A stretch of DNA of 64,000 bases from Siderastrea siderea (lineage: Eukaryota; Cnidaria; Anthozoa; Scleractinia; Rhizangiidae), in contig OZ034968.1 of assembly GCA_964030785.1 (NCBI GenBank), positions 66,613,399 through 66,677,398 of the forward strand, in the 5' to 3' direction. Positions 44,882 to 58,149 of this stretch are shown here, in pieces. Position numbers and translations under genes: made by a program. Each line of letters starts with the position of its first letter. Within the stretch, counting starts at the first letter, position 1. The notes beneath the pieces are model-generated. The model saw nothing but the letters and a program-made list of their open reading frames with translations. It did no database searches and was not told where the DNA came from.

Positions 44882-47743
44882 GTAAGCTTAATTTCGTTTC
44901 TTATCTACAAATTTTGTAAACCAGCAAACATATAACTAAGTTTATGCACACTGTGTGGCAGATTTTCCCTCAAGTGCAAAAAACTTTGCACCCATGTATT
45001 TGCATAATATGTTGCTCAGTAAGAGTTAAGCAAAATTGGCTGAGTCTTATATACATGACTTTAGGATGTTGGCTGTGCTCTTAGCAACATAGTTTACATG
45101 CCCACAAGATTATCTTTTATACGTTTTCTCGACTTTTTTGCAGTAGGACTTCACAGTATTCTTTCAACAAAACACATTTTTGTTTCCTTTAAGCAGGATG
45201 TTTTCTTTCTTTAACTTGAATGGACAGGAAAACCCTTGTGGGTTTACCTGGGTGGAGCATTTCTTAGGCTTCATCTCTGCCATTCTTTAGACAATAAAGC
45301 TTAGCTGTAAGAGGTCTGCATAATACATAACTGGAATTTATGTCTCTCTGAAATGCAGTCATTCAGATCCGCTTGTTTAGGGTTGATCCATTGTAATCCC
45401 AGTTGGACCTCCTAAAATCTACAGTTTAAATCCCTACCTCACATAGTGACATACCTAAATTTGATGTGGTTTCCTTACTAGATACACAAGAATGTTTTAA
45501 GAAAAATACCATGAAGTAAACTGACCTTTCACCCCTAGCAGTGTCAAGTTTACAACTTTTTTTTTGCCTTTTTGAAATTATCCCTTGATATAGTGCTAAA
45601 TTAAAGGTTTGTTGATATGCTCTTAAATTTCCACTTGGACTGGAGAAAACTGAGATATAAACAGTATCTTAAAACTACATTTTGAAAGATTTCATGTGGA
45701 AGCTCATACTTCATGTTGTCATCTGTTCAAAAGTTAAAGTAGTTGGATGTTAATACCCTGCAGGCACACCCCCCTGTTATCTTTCTTAAAAACGAAGTTC
45801 GCAGTTTTTTAAGGATGATTCCAGGTATCTTTGCTTGTAAGGCGTTTAAATGTGTTATCTTAAGACTCAAAAGTTATCACACTGGAAAAGAACAGCAGAC
45901 AGTCTTCTTCTCAAGTACATTAATTTACATTAATGGTCACCTTTTTGAGCCCAATTGTTGTGTGCAAGTTTTGTCATTATGGGCTTGACAGTTGCATGAA
46001 AAAGCGAAATGAGGAATTAGCAAAGCAATAATTGCAATCAAATGAGTTTTTCATGGAAAATGTATGTTATTAGTTAATACATGTAAGTCACATATTTTTG
46101 ACCTATTTTGCTGTGAGTCTGTTCAATTTGATCACAGATGATGTCAAAATGGAATTTTTGCATTGTCTATGATCAATTACTAAATAGACCCCTAGCAAAA
46201 AAGATTCAATTTGTGTAATACAACAGCTGTTGAATTAATTGATTTTTTCAGCAGTTGCAAATAAGTGCAAAAACATTTTTTTTTTAGAACTAACCTTTAT
46301 TCCATTTGGAAATTTGTCACTTCAAGTTGTTTCACTGTGTCAAATCTCCTGCTATTTGTGGAAATCTCTAGTTAAGCCTTTCTCATTACAGTAAATTTTA
46401 AGCTTGTTTAGCTAGTTTCAAGTTGAAAGATTTGTCATCTTTAACACTAATGTTTTTCAGTTAATCTAAAAGATTCTTTGCTTTTGCTGAGACAGAACAA
46501 TTTAGTTTTCTCAGCTTTGCCTTTGAGACCTTGAACTCTGGACAAAGGTAACATTTTGCAAGTCACACCATATGCTACACTCCTCCATGTGTCTCTGCCT
46601 AACAAGGACCAATCACAACAAATTCAGCATCCAGACAAGATAATAATAATTGTTTTTTTATGTCCAATCTGAGCATTATTATTTCAGTTTTGCCAAGCTT
46701 AATTGCCTTATAAATGCTTGAACTTTGTACCCAGGTTACAATTGCAAGTCAAACCAAGTTGTAATGCCATTGAAAACTTACACTATTTCCTTTATACAAC
46801 AGCAGTTAAATTTATTTGATTTTACAGCAATTACAGGAAAGACCAAAAGCAAATTTTATGAACTAACCCTTTATTCCGTTTGACAATTTGTCCAAAATAA
46901 TAACCACATTGTGTTGTTTCACTGTGATCGATGATTGTTCATAACATATGCGGTATCTAAAAAAAAAGAGATTGCTTGGTCCATTTGTTTTAGTTCTGCT
47001 AAGCCCTACCCTAAATACCTGAATTTTGTACCCAGGTTACATTTGTGAGTCATGTACCAGATTGTTTTTCCTTTCTAAAGCCCCACATCTGATCTCTCAT
47101 AGTTTGTGAGCAAAGACCACTCACAACATATTCATTATCTTAAGTATCAGTTTAAGTGTTTTGTCCCCATAGAACAATGTAGTGTCCCTGAAATTTGTCT
47201 TCCAGACTTTCAACTCTGGACCCAGGTTGGGTGTGCATTCAGTAACACAGTCCCTTTCATGCATCTGTACTGTGTTCATTGTCTTTGTTGTTATATGACA
47301 CAGGTCAAACTCTAATGTCCAGAGAGCATTGACTCATCCAAACTTAAATCCAAAAAAACAAATCTGGCAAATTACCACTTAACAAAAATAAACAGCACAA
47401 CTGAAAAGTGGTACTTAACAATTTTTAATCTCAATGATCACACTTGTAGGGTTTAATCCCTAAATTCAATTAAGAATGACCTACAAACCAAGTGTGTATT
47501 TATTCAAAACATAAGTTGGTGGAAGAGAGTCTTCCACTTCTGTCAACTTTCACTTGAAATAGGAACCACATTACCTTGGTTTGTTAACTTTAGCTGTCTC
47601 AATTTTCGCGTTCACCTGACAATTTTGTTGCCAACATACGGCCAACCCAGGTTTCTCTGTGATTGTTGAGATTGTCAGTACACCCAAAAAAGTGTGCTAA
47701 TCATTAAACATTAACATTTGTTTTCTCTTCAATCTGTCAACAG
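44882..47743. other. Probable intron, AT-rich
   Basis: No exon is recognised despite a search for the second half of a SWIB domain. Phrases such as CTTTATTCCATTTGG and GTTTCACTGTG recur at about 46295-46350 and 46865-46930, suggesting an old internal duplication. Confidence 0.35.
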
Positions 47744-50700
47744 TGAGGTATTGATAGCTCCACAGTGTGACAGTTCCGACAATGAGCAGGGTATGTACCA
47801 CACACCTACAGTGTAGCTGTTATAGAACAAATATTTTTTTTACAAAGTTTTTAGTGCATACTTGGGTCCCAAACCTGACGACCAATTGGGATAACACTTG
47901 TCTCCAATTTCTGTAGTTTATAAGCACAAGAAGTGCAAGTATTGCTACCCTTTTCATCATACGGTCAAAGCTTTCTCAGTGGCCACTGTATTTACACGTC
48001 GTCATAAGCAGCCATAACTGGTCATGGACATTCCAAGGGGTATGACCTTCAGATTGGAGTATTCTGTTGTTTCTGAGCTCACATAAGCAGGTACTGCAAA
48101 AGATGGATACAATTACAGTCAAAGCTGGTGAGGCGTTCTTGTTGTAAACGGACTAATGGAACATTGATTCCATTTGTAGGTTGAATAATCCTTTCGTGAA
48201 ATGAATAATCCAATATTCAAATTGAGCCTTGATTCAATAATTGAATGTTGATTGGATTACTGAACAAAAGTTATACCATATATGGAAGGGAGTGCGACCG
48301 GCAAACATGGCGGAATTTGAATAAAGAACGGGTAAATTATTTTAATATTCTAATTTTTCCATAAAGTGAATGTTGTTCCTTTTTAGTTCGCAGTTGCTAT
48401 AGCAACTGAGAACTATTGGGGCTGTCCTGGCGTAAACAGTCGTGTTAGTGTGTTAACTTTTTGGCAACAAGCCCACAAAGCCATTCAAAGTAGAATCCTT
48501 CGAAGTGTAATATACCAGTTTTCAGGGCTCTTAACCAAGTTTTGCACAGTCTATGGATAAAGAATTAATCGGAGTGTTTGGATCCTCGAAAATATCGTAG
48601 ATTTTGATTTGCAAAGACAACGCAAGAAGGAATCGGAAGGAAAAGTTTACTCAGGTGCGTGTTAGGACTCGTTGGCTCGTTGGTCTTCAGTTTAGGTTGG
48701 CGTTCGCCAGCGGGTTAGGAACAGCTGGACGAGGAAAGAAATTGGTTGTTAAGTTTGGTTGCTGTCGAAAAGATTGCAAAGAAGTCTTTGTGTGTTGATG
48801 TTTCTGATCTACAAGGGCAAACATTTCTTTATGCACAAGTTGACCGGGGGAGATAATTCGTCATAATTAATAAAGTCCACGAAAGGCGATTGTGTACATT
48901 TTCATTTGGTACGGGTTTAAGTTATAAACTATCAAAAAATCATCCACATCTTACAGAGTTCAAGGGTTTATTTACAGCTTTCAGTTTGAGTTTTATGCGG
49001 TTTACTTTGAGCATATATATATGTTGCTCGGAATTATCGGCCAGTCAGGATTTTCCCCGTACGAGCGTATTTAATAAATTAAACATTCCATGCATCATTG
49101 CCAGAAGAGTCCTGACTCTTTCCCGTTATTGAGCTCTCCAGAATCGACCGTTATTGAAGTGTTTTTGGTTTCTGTAGTTCATGTCAGTTTAATTTCGTAG
49201 TCAGTTCCAACAGTTGAATGTACTCGTGGTTATGACATTGATCTGACGATTTATTGATCTGGCGTTATTCTGAACTTCCCAAATGATGTTTGTTCTGTGA
49301 TGATCACCAGAAGGATTCTTGAAATCCTTCTCATGTAGCTGCAAAAATGTTGTGTTTTCTCTCGCTTAGCCTTTTAGAACGATCTAATTCGTGAGCTTTT
49401 CCTGACACGAAAAGCTATGTAAAAATTTGATTTTTATAATTCAATTAGTAGAATGTTTCCAAAGCTGTAATGTTGGCATGATTTCTGACACGAAAGCATG
49501 ATTGTCAATCTCAAGTTTTTAAATAAACTCAAACAACTTATATAAACGCAAAAACTAGCCCAACGTCTGTTTCTCTTTAATTATGTAAGTATTCTTAATT
49601 CTACATTCATTCTATTATTATGAAAAAAAAACACGATTTCCCAGACTTATGATAGTAGTAACATCTCAAAAACAACTGCGAACTATCCGAACGGATCCGC
49701 TCGTTCTACCGGCTTGGTACATACAATTAATTCTTCCTTTTGATATTTGCCATTTTGGTTAAAGAATACTTGTGAATATTTGCAAAAGCATACCAGTTTG
49801 ATCGATCGATTGATCTTTGTTGTCTGCTGTGACATGCAACCTTTGCGATATTTTACAATCTCATCTTGTACTTTATACTAAAAATAAACTTGAAATTTGG
49901 CATTTCAGGAGAAATATATGGCAAGGCGTTTGTTCATTAATCAAATCAACATTCGATTATTGAATCGAGGCACAATTTGAATATTGGATTATTTATTTCA
50001 CGAATGGATTATTCAATCAACGAACGGAATCAATTTTCTAATAATAAATTCATTAGTCCGTTAACGACGGGAACGCCTGACCAGCTTTGACTATAACCTC
50101 AATCTTGTCACTAAGGGTCAGTCCAAGTATAAAGTTTGTTGCCACGACCATCCTTGTATTCGTAAACATTAGCTAACTGTATCACAGCATTCTTTGCAGT
50201 GAGAAGTGTTGATGTTTGTGTTGCAGTTCTGGTTAATTCTCTGATCACTGGTGAAGGGCCAGTCCTGGTACACAGTTTCTTGCTGCGATTGGCAAATGCA
50301 AGAGACAATAAAGAAAACATTCATTTCACACGATTGTTTTTGCACATTAGTGCTGTTTATTGTGAGCAATAGAAGCTCCTGTAAGCAGCCACCTCTCCCT
50401 TGTACTGCTAGTGGCTGCTTAATGAGAATCATTCCTGTGAGTAGCCAGCTACAGTTGTAGACACTCTTCTGCTTCCTGAAGGCGTCCACTTATGGGAACT
50501 GTGACTGTATTTGTGACGTTTCCTGGCTGAAGAGAACTGCTATGATACTGGCAGGGTGGGGGGGGGGGGGGGGGGGAGGATGAACTTCCAGCTTCTAACA
50601 CCTTTATGACTACTTCTGGTTCCTATGTTATTATTAAATATTATGTTATCCCTGCCTTTTGCCATCTCACAATTTCTGATTTTCGTCAGGCTACTGCCCC

Positions 50701-53700
50701 CTTTTCTCATAGGTTCTTGACCTCATGTCCCCTTCCCCAACAAGCTGAAATTGATTGTTGATACTCTCTACTTCTAGACCTTACCTCTGAGACAAATTCC
50801 TGGCCTTGCTGGGCCCGGTTGTTCAAAGGAGGATTATGCTAACCCAGGATTAGCATCAAATTGCAATTCAGTCTTACTGCCAAGCGATGAAGTTTCCTGT
50901 AAATCCTTCGTGACCCAGGTTTTGTACTTTGGTTGTATTCAAACAGCCACTTGAAATCAACAGCGAAAAATCTTTTAAACAAAAGAAACAGGAACACGGG
51001 TAAAATTTTAATCTGGGGTGTACGTTAACTGGCTTTCGAACAACCGGGCCCTGGTGTTTACATTCCTATTGACATGTCTGTGGATCAATATAAAGCAACC
51101 TAGTCAGTAAGCCTCATCAGCAGATTTGTTTTTTTTCCCTCAAATTTCAGGAAGTTTCTGCAACACACCTAAAAAGCCATTCAGGAAACGGAAAAGAGAA
51201 TCTTTGTCAGGTTTGTGTTAGTGACCTTTGAGGAATTTTTTTTTCGAAATGCAGCTTGCTGTCTTCAATCAAACTGTCTGTGACAGAAATATCTTGCAGT
51301 GCTTTGCTAACCAAAAGCACATTAACTCATCAACTCCTAGAGTTTCTGAAAAAGTATCATTTGAAGCTCTTAAAGCCACTTTTTGGCTGCCTTCCAGAGG
51401 AAATGCAGCAAAACTCTCCAAATCTTTTGAACAGTTTCGTTTGAAGCTACTAAAGCCACTTTTTGGCTGCCATCCAGAGAAAATGTAGCAAAGCTCTCCA
51501 AATCTTTGATTGGAATAATATTTTATTTCATTCTTGGACAAGTATACAGATTTTTGGTTTTAGGCATGCTCACAAAAGCAATCTCAACTTTTACATTTCC
51601 TTTCTTCTCCCTGTTCTTTTTGCTGGGCTTTCACTAGATTAACTTCTTCTTAGGAAAAGCTTGTGGAAAAATCCTTAAGAACATAAAAATTTTTGATAAG
51701 AATTGGCAATGGGTAGGGAGGCCGAAGTTTCCTTGAAATTTGCTGGTCAAATTTACTTGTTTTTCGGCCTGTATCTGTGGCCCATTTCATGGAGTCACTC
51801 TCATTTGGGCACACTTTGGAAGATTTCTTCATCCTGCATACATTGCTCATCAATGTCGTCTCATCATCTTCATCAATGTTAATGTAAAAAGCGATGTCGT
51901 CACCACTGGAACAGGCCCAACACATTTCAGATGTCATTTTGTGGACAATTATTTGTGTTCGGTGGTGCTGGATCTTTGCGTTCGCTGTAGTTGAGGGCAA
52001 TAGATCGTAAAGTTGCCGCCGCTTATTCTTTATTATCGCTGCTGAGCTTGGGTTCTAGTTTCCAATAGGCCTTCTCAAAAGTTGCTTGGATTTCTCTCGG
52101 TGATATTCGTTGTGGAAAAGCAAAGTTAAGGCCTCGACACAATACCAGCTTTTGGAAAAAAGACAGCCTGTATGAGGATACTTATACGAGGATACGAGGG
52201 TAATTATTTGTGTGATTTGGACATTGCAAACTTTCCATTGTAAACTGATTGAGGGTTTTTCAGTTAGTTGTTTAGCAGAAAATGTTTTCTGTTTGATTTT
52301 GATATTACGTGTATGACTCTTGGCTGGTGGGAGAAAATTAAGGCCTACTCTGCAATTTTAAAAGTGGCTTTTTTCTTCTCTAGATGTTTTGGGTGTAAAA
52401 GGAAGCTACACTCCCCCTCGACAAATTCCTTGGTGCATAGGGTTTACTTCAGCAAGAACATCGGAAAGCGAGAGTGAGCTCTCTGAACCACCGAATGCAG
52501 TGTATTTTGTCAAGGGATATGATTCTGCTGTAACTGCTGTCATAACTGACTCTGAAGATGACCTGTTTTTTCTGGAAGGTAAGGGTTAACATAAGCATAA
52601 GAGAAACAGCCGAGTGTAGGAAGGGTAACATGCAGACGATACAAACCTTTTGTGATGAGACCCCAGTGGTGTAAGCATGAATAAGTGAAAGATTGTTTGA
52701 TTGTTTAAACTGATTTAATTTGGTTTGAACAAAGATTCATTGATTGTTTCATTTTTCAATGGTTCATTTAAATTCATTTATTCGCTACCTTGTTGGCTTT
52801 TTGGTAAGGAGGTATGGACTTTCTGACCTACCAACTGGCTGACCAGCCAACTGAACAACCGACCAACCAACCAACTAACCTGAACTGATTGAAAAATCGG
52901 TTGGTCAGACTAATGATTAGTTGACTGACTGATTTAATGGTTGACTCACAGTCATTAATATTATACGTAGAAACTGTGGAATTTGAGCCTCCTGGTTCTG
53001 ATAGTGAAGAAGAAGAGGAAGAGGAGGAAGAAGGATCAGAAGATGAAGGTATACAAATCAAAATTTCATGTGTCATTATCTTCACTGTCTGCGGCAAAGG
53101 TGTAATCAGTCAGTATCTTCGCATGTGAAGAAAGATGTGAAATTTTCTCATTAGGAGAAATCCTTGTATTTGGTGGAAGGTTTTGCAGTAAACAAAGCAT
53201 TCGCACACTAAATTGAGTGCAAAATACGACTCAGACTATGTTTGCATTCACCTTGGCCACTTGACTGTGGGCTATGGTAGACACTGGTAAATTCGAAGAA
53301 AGATGCCGGTTATGGTTCTGTTATGAACAATTTATTCCGTATTTTATAATATGGATAGTTATTTTTTACTTGTCAAGTTTTATTTTTTCTCACCTAACAG
53401 TTTTAAAAAAAGCAGGCTCAAAAAAGTGCCCAACCACAAAATAGCTAACTTGCCGTGGACTTAGTACCCTTTTTGCAATCCATTCAGATACCCATTAGTT
53501 GCCTTCTTTTTCCTTTCCATTTTAGTTGTCGTAATCAGCTCAGATGATGAGGACCCTGGAGCTGAGGGTGGAGATGAGTATGAAGAAGGCCAGGAGTCAG
53601 ATTCAGATATTGATGAAGAAGATCTGTGGGCATGTCCACAGTGTAACCTTAAGAACCATCCAATGTCACGTCAGTGTGCTCGCTGCTGGATTGAAAGACA

Positions 53701-54844
53701 TGAGTGGCTTCCTCACTTAAAAAGGTCTGTTCATGAGTCATCCTTACCCTCCCACAGAGCCAAACCTTGGGTGATCTGATGTGGTTCTATTTTTTGAGTT
53801 TGTTTATGAAATCCTAAAGTGTCACCATTCAATTGAAAGCTACTGTGCAGTATTAAATCCTGTGGTTCTGTTTATTATGCCACACCGGTTGGTTCTAACT
53901 TTTGAGTCTGTGGATGAAATCCTGAAGTGTGATCATTCAAATGAAAGATACTGAGCAGTACTTTCCTGTGGTGTTATTTCTTGTGTTGTACAAGGTGGCT
54001 CTATCTATCCTTAAATGGGTCTGTGGACAACATCCTGAAGTGCTACCATTTAAATGAAAGCTAGTTAGCAATACATCCCTGTGGTACTGTCTGTAATGGC
54101 AAGCAAGGTAGTTTTAACTTTTGAGTATGTGGATGACCATGCAAACAGAAATGTTTAAGCAGTGCTGTCCTTAAGAGCTGTTTTTGTTGAAGCTTTTAGA
54201 GCCTTTTTACGCACTGGATGTTAAAAGTTAATACATTACTTCGTAGTTACAAGATGTCACCAAAACTTGTAAAGCAGGCATTCTGGAGGTATCATGCCCT
54301 TTCTTTTTTACAAAGTTGACTCAGGAAGAGTGTACACTGTAAGAGATGGCAATGTAATTTCATTTTTATTCATTTTTTTCTTTGCAGATTATCTTCAGAA
54401 CCAGCTGTGGTTTTATCCAGCATTAAAAGGAATCTCTCTGATTTGCCATCACTTCAAAAATCTCCATCACTTCCTGTTGCACCAACCGTCGAAAATCCTT
54501 CATCTTCAACATCGTCATCATGTTCATTACAAACAGTGACTCGTATTCCACAACCTGCTTCACACATAACAAGTGCCCCTATGTCATCTCAGATGAACCA
54601 TCAAGGACTATCACATTGTTCAGGACATGAATGTCAAAAAACTGAAACAAAAGTCTCCGAGTCTGCCTTTTCTCCAGACCTGTGTGTCATTTGTTTGACA
54701 CAACCTCGAAATGCAAGTTTGGTCCATGGAAGAACTGGTCACCAGGTGTGTTGTATTGGATGTGCAGAAAAACTCAAGGAAAACAAAAAGAAATGCCCAG
54801 TTTGCCGCAAGAAAATCAAACTGGTCGTCAAAAACTTCTTCTAG
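47744..54844 (+). CDS. MDM2: Mdm2/Mdm4-like E3 ubiquitin ligase
   Basis: Exons 47744-47790, 51151-51210, 52384-52578, 52971-53048, 53526-53724 and 54388-54844 join in phase to about 344 residues. In order: a basic, NLS-like segment (PKKPFRKRKRES); a TPPRQIPWCIGF segment; an acidic region with a long Glu run; a RanBP2-type zinc finger (DLWACPQCNLKNHPM then CARCWIERHEWLP, C-x2-C-x10-C-x2-C) with the Mdm2-specific CW..R..WLP; a Ser-rich linker; and a C-terminal C2H2C4 RING (CVIC, VHGRTGH, CIGC, CPVC) ending at VVKNFF close to the terminus. In animals Mdm2 ubiquitinates p53-family proteins, and the RING tail takes part in dimerisation. Human-style length is about 490, so N-terminal exons are missing or unrecognised. 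Introns contain several transposons. Confidence 0.9.
48116..50093. mobile_element. 2-kb non-autonomous DNA transposon, about 150-bp TIRs, TA duplication
   Basis: The left arm starts CAGTCAAAGCTGGTGAGGCG and runs through TGAATAATCC and ATTGAATGTTGATT. The right arm (about 49935-50093) is its diverged complement. TA is at 48114-48115 and 50094-50095. Inside, about 48388-48418 is a near-perfect palindrome around CAGTTGCTATAGCAACTG. No transposase is recognised. It lies inside an Mdm2-like intron. Confidence 0.85.
50094..50810. other. Intron sequence with poly-G run
   Basis: A run of about 25 G interrupted once lies at 50554-50577. No exon is recognised. Confidence 0.45.
50811..51051. mobile_element. 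MITE with GGGCCCGGTTGTTC ends
   Basis: The left end is GGGCCCGGTTGTTCAAAG and the right end CTTTCGAACAACCGGGCCC, exact inverted ends apart from one base. It has no ORF. Elements with these ends are widespread in invertebrate genomes. It finishes 99 bases before an Mdm2-like exon. Confidence 0.85.
51359..51511 (+). repeat. Direct repeat of about 78 bp, two units
   Basis: Both units run TTGAAGCT..TAAAGCCACTTTTTGGCTGCC then CCAGAG and CTCTCCAAATCTTT. Intronic. Confidence 0.8.
53770..54180 (+). repeat. About 105-bp tandem repeat, about 4 diverged units
   Basis: Same family as 18225-18640: ACTTTTGAGTCTGTGGATGA, CATTCAAATGAAAG and GCAGTACTTTCCTGTGGT recur. It lies in the Mdm2-like intron between the zinc-finger and RING exons. 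Confidence 0.8.
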
Positions 54845-55684
54845 CCCAGGTATCCTTTGATGTCTCCAGCAGAATTTTTGTAAATCTGAAGATCCTGCAA
54901 GGGTTACATGTAAGTCAGTTGACGTTCTAATAGCATCTGACTGTTTTGTCACGAGAACTAGTTTGTGGTAGTGCAGTTAGTATGTAATTTGAATGTTTTT
55001 TTTTTCGATGCTTGACTATTCCAGGATCTGCAGTAGCTGTCATTTGGTGCTTCATGTTAGAAAATTCTCTCTTCGTCTCTCTTAGCCAAGAATACTACAG
55101 TGTAATTGCATATGCTTGTTTGGGGGACTTCTTAATGACCTCTTGTTTGGTGGCATTAAGGTAGTGGCACTGGTTGTTTACCATTTTACCGAGGGAAACC
55201 GGTTAGTCTACGGTTTGTGCAAATGGTAAGCAAAACCTCCGGAATGGGGAATTCCGTTCGAGATTAGCATGTACCATTTGTGCAATTACCTCTAATTTAC
55301 AGAGCGTCTGGGACTAGTTTGACTATTGGCGCAGGACCTGGAACTGGTAGAAAAAAGTGAATGAAACACAATTTTCTGTTCCAATATTCTGGTTGGGAAT
55401 TTTGGACTACCTCTCAAGGCGTTCTGTTTATTGTGGAAATTTTCCAGTCGGGCAAACCAAAATAGCCTTACCATTTACAGTCCAACCGAATTTTCCGGAT
55501 TTTTTTTGTAAGTGGTAAACTTTCATTAACTCATCAGTGTACTATTGAACCTCTCCCTACACACATCTCCATGAAACATGCCTCGTTACCACACAGTTTG
55601 CTTGGTCCAAAAGATACCAAAATCCACATAAACTCTACCTCCATGATTTGGGCATCCATCCTTGTCTATGTGGTATCTGTATTA
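54845..55684. other. 3' region of the Mdm2-like gene
   Basis: Presumed 3' UTR and intergenic DNA. No nearby AATAAA is obvious. A candidate is near 56600, beyond the MITE. Confidence 0.4.
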
Positions 55685-56215
55685 GGCCCCATTTATATGG
55701 AGAAAAGTTGTTTCAGGTACCAGAGACAACCCTCCCCCCCAAGACAACTTTGCTGAGCGTTTAGATGATAAGAAGTTCGCCCAGCTGACCGAGATAAAGT
55801 CGACCCCAGTTAATTATTCCAAAATCTTACTTTGATATTCATGACCTCAATACGCCCTTTTCCTTCAGAATTTTTCGTTGATTTGATCACTGTAGCCTCT
55901 GTTTGTCTAAATTTTTTCTTTTTAGACCAACAACCAGATGTTATGTGACATGTGGCACGCAAAAAGTCGTCCCGGGTAGGCGAGACAAAGCGTTTACATG
56001 AGAAAAAGTTGTCCCGCCTGCCAGGGTTACCCTACCTGCCAAGGTGAGACAACTCGCCCTCCGAGTTGTCTCACCTCCCCGAGACGAGTTGGTGATCCTC
56101 ATGTAAACAGTTCATTGAACTTTTCAAAGAAACAGGTTAGGAATTAGCTCGCCCAGGGTATCTCAGGGGGGGGGGGGGGGTTGTCTCGGGTACCTAAGAC
56201 CATATAAACGGGGCC
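55685..56215. mobile_element. Harbinger-like MITE, TTA duplication
   Basis: TTA is at 55682-55684 and 56216-56218. The ends are GGCCCCATTTATATGG and CCATATAAACGGGGCC. The interior has repeated GAGACAACT / AGTTGTCTC motifs in both orientations and C/G runs. No ORF. Confidence 0.85.
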
Positions 56216-57477
56216 TTAGAGAGGTTTGGTCACGCTTTAGGATTTCACCATGTGACATTAGTCTGTTTCACGCTATGAAGGAATGGGTCAGAATGTTGAG
56301 TGTTCAATTCATTCTGGATACTCTATGTTCTTGGGCACTACAATACTCTTGCAGTGTCTTCAGCATCGGCCACCCAGATGTATTAATGGCAGCATCTTGT
56401 GTAGACTGATGCTAGAGGTCAACCTATAGTGGATGGACTGCCATCCTATTCAGGGGGCAAGGGGGAGTAGCCCTGCTCCTCTGTGGGGTTAAAAAATCTG
56501 CCTAAGTTTACCTCCTAAAGCCACATTTGCTAGAGGAGCATTTATGATAACAGGCAACTTAAGAGTCATCACAAAAGCAACAACAACCTCTGTGGAGTGC
56601 AATAAAATATTTGTAGTTTTAACACAGCAAACAATCTTCTGTTAATGATGATGAAAAACTGTGTTCATTATTTATCACCAGCACTGACTTTTTGCCTCAC
56701 TTCTAGTTGCTGTCCAAATTGTTGCATGGTTTTTAATTTACTTAGTATCCGTTTTCTTAAAACCTGACACGAATCAGCAAGACAGGGCAGCCATATTACT
56801 ATGTAATAATATCACATTACATATTAGTGATAAATTATTATGTTTTTAGCATTGGTGTAGTTTCCATATGGGAACGTATGACACAATACCATTACTTAAT
56901 TTGTTTTTGTGGATAACTGGCTTAAATTAAGCAAAGATTTGTAAATTATTTCTTGGAAATTTTGACCAACAGATCTAAAGTAAAGACCAAATCGTTTTTA
57001 ACATGGTAATGCATTGGTGTAGCATAAGAAAATACAAACAAATAGAGGGTATAGTTTTGTTTTTATGTAGTTGGTGATGCAAACAAGAAAGAAAGTTTAA
57101 AAATGACTTGATTTCTGACCTGCAGAACTTTGCATCACATTTTTTCATAATTTGTACAACATTCAATCAGAGTATACATTATATTTGGGTTATTTTGTAA
57201 CAGAAAATTCAAGAAAGCCTTTAGCTTTTATAGCATTTGCTGGTTTGCATGTATCGTACAATTTCTACCCCTCAAAAGAATGTTTTAATATATATATATA
57301 TAAAATAGGTTTTAAAGTTATTTTAGGTATCATTTCATGGTCACTTTTTTTCACTTGCAATCCAGTGATTGGAAGTGTAGCTAAGAAGCTTTAGACATAG
57401 TGATAATTTAGTACAAGTCCAAGATTGAGGCTCAGTGACATGCACGTAACACCACATATAGTTGAGTTGATGATTTA
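56216..57477. other. Non-coding
   Basis: AT-rich with a (TA)n run at about 57290-57302. No gene is recognised. Confidence 0.45.
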
Positions 57478-57660
57478 GGGTGTGTTCCTCTGGGATGATC
57501 CTGATCAGGATCAGTGATCCGAGATCACTGAGATCATGTTGCATCAAAGAAACCGATGAATCCGCTCTGGATAAGGATCCTTCGGTTCGGTTGATGCAGG
57601 ATGATCCGAGTGATCTTGGAACACTGATCCTGATCTGGATCATCCCAAAGGAACACACCC
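57478..57660. mobile_element. Almost fully palindromic MITE, TTA duplication
   Basis: TTA is at 57475-57477 and 57661-57663. The ends GGGTGTGTTCCTCTGGGATG and CATCCCAAAGGAACACACCC are complementary, and the match continues to the centre. About 12 GATC tetramers occur in 183 bp. Both strands therefore encode similar 60-residue peptides, an artefact of symmetry. Confidence 0.9.
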
Positions 57661-58149
57661 TTAGATCTGTGGGTGTAAGACTTACGCATATTAAATGCAT
57701 TAGTTTTGGCAGGTTTATTATTTCAGTCTCTCTATTGATGTCTTTGTTAGTATGCATGGTAGTATGTTGCATGGTTGTTAGTATGTATAGTCTAGTCCAA
57801 TGTATTATTTCACATCGTATTACTCATAAAAAAGCCTTTGTAAGGCTATTACGTACACCACGTTGTGACAAAATTGCAATCTGAGTGGGTTTGCTCTGGT
57901 CGGCAAATATTATGGGAACCAGGTAATCTTTTATTGCACACTAATTATGTTCTTTGCTGTAGCAATGTAAAGAACACTGATTAAGGAAAAGGATTTTGTT
58001 TCTTAAATGAACTGAAAGTGGAAGTTGGACTACAAGGGTAGAATGGCAAAGTGAAAGTTAATTGTCCAGTGGGAATGACTATATACAATTAAGTAGTTAA
58101 TTAATTTATTTGTGTTTATTATTATGCTTAAAAACAACGTTAAAACAGC
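57661..58149. other. Non-coding
   Basis: Contains AATAAA-like signals for a minus-strand transcript near 58115-58125. No gene is recognised. Confidence 0.4.

Noticed and set aside
51228..51541. ORFs on both strands after the Mdm2-like exon at 51151
   Set aside because: They are produced by a two-unit direct repeat in the intron. No splice support or domain.
57341..57884. Overlapping 134- and 143-codon ORFs on opposite strands
   Set aside because: They arise from the palindromic MITE at 57478-57660, and the two peptides mirror each other.
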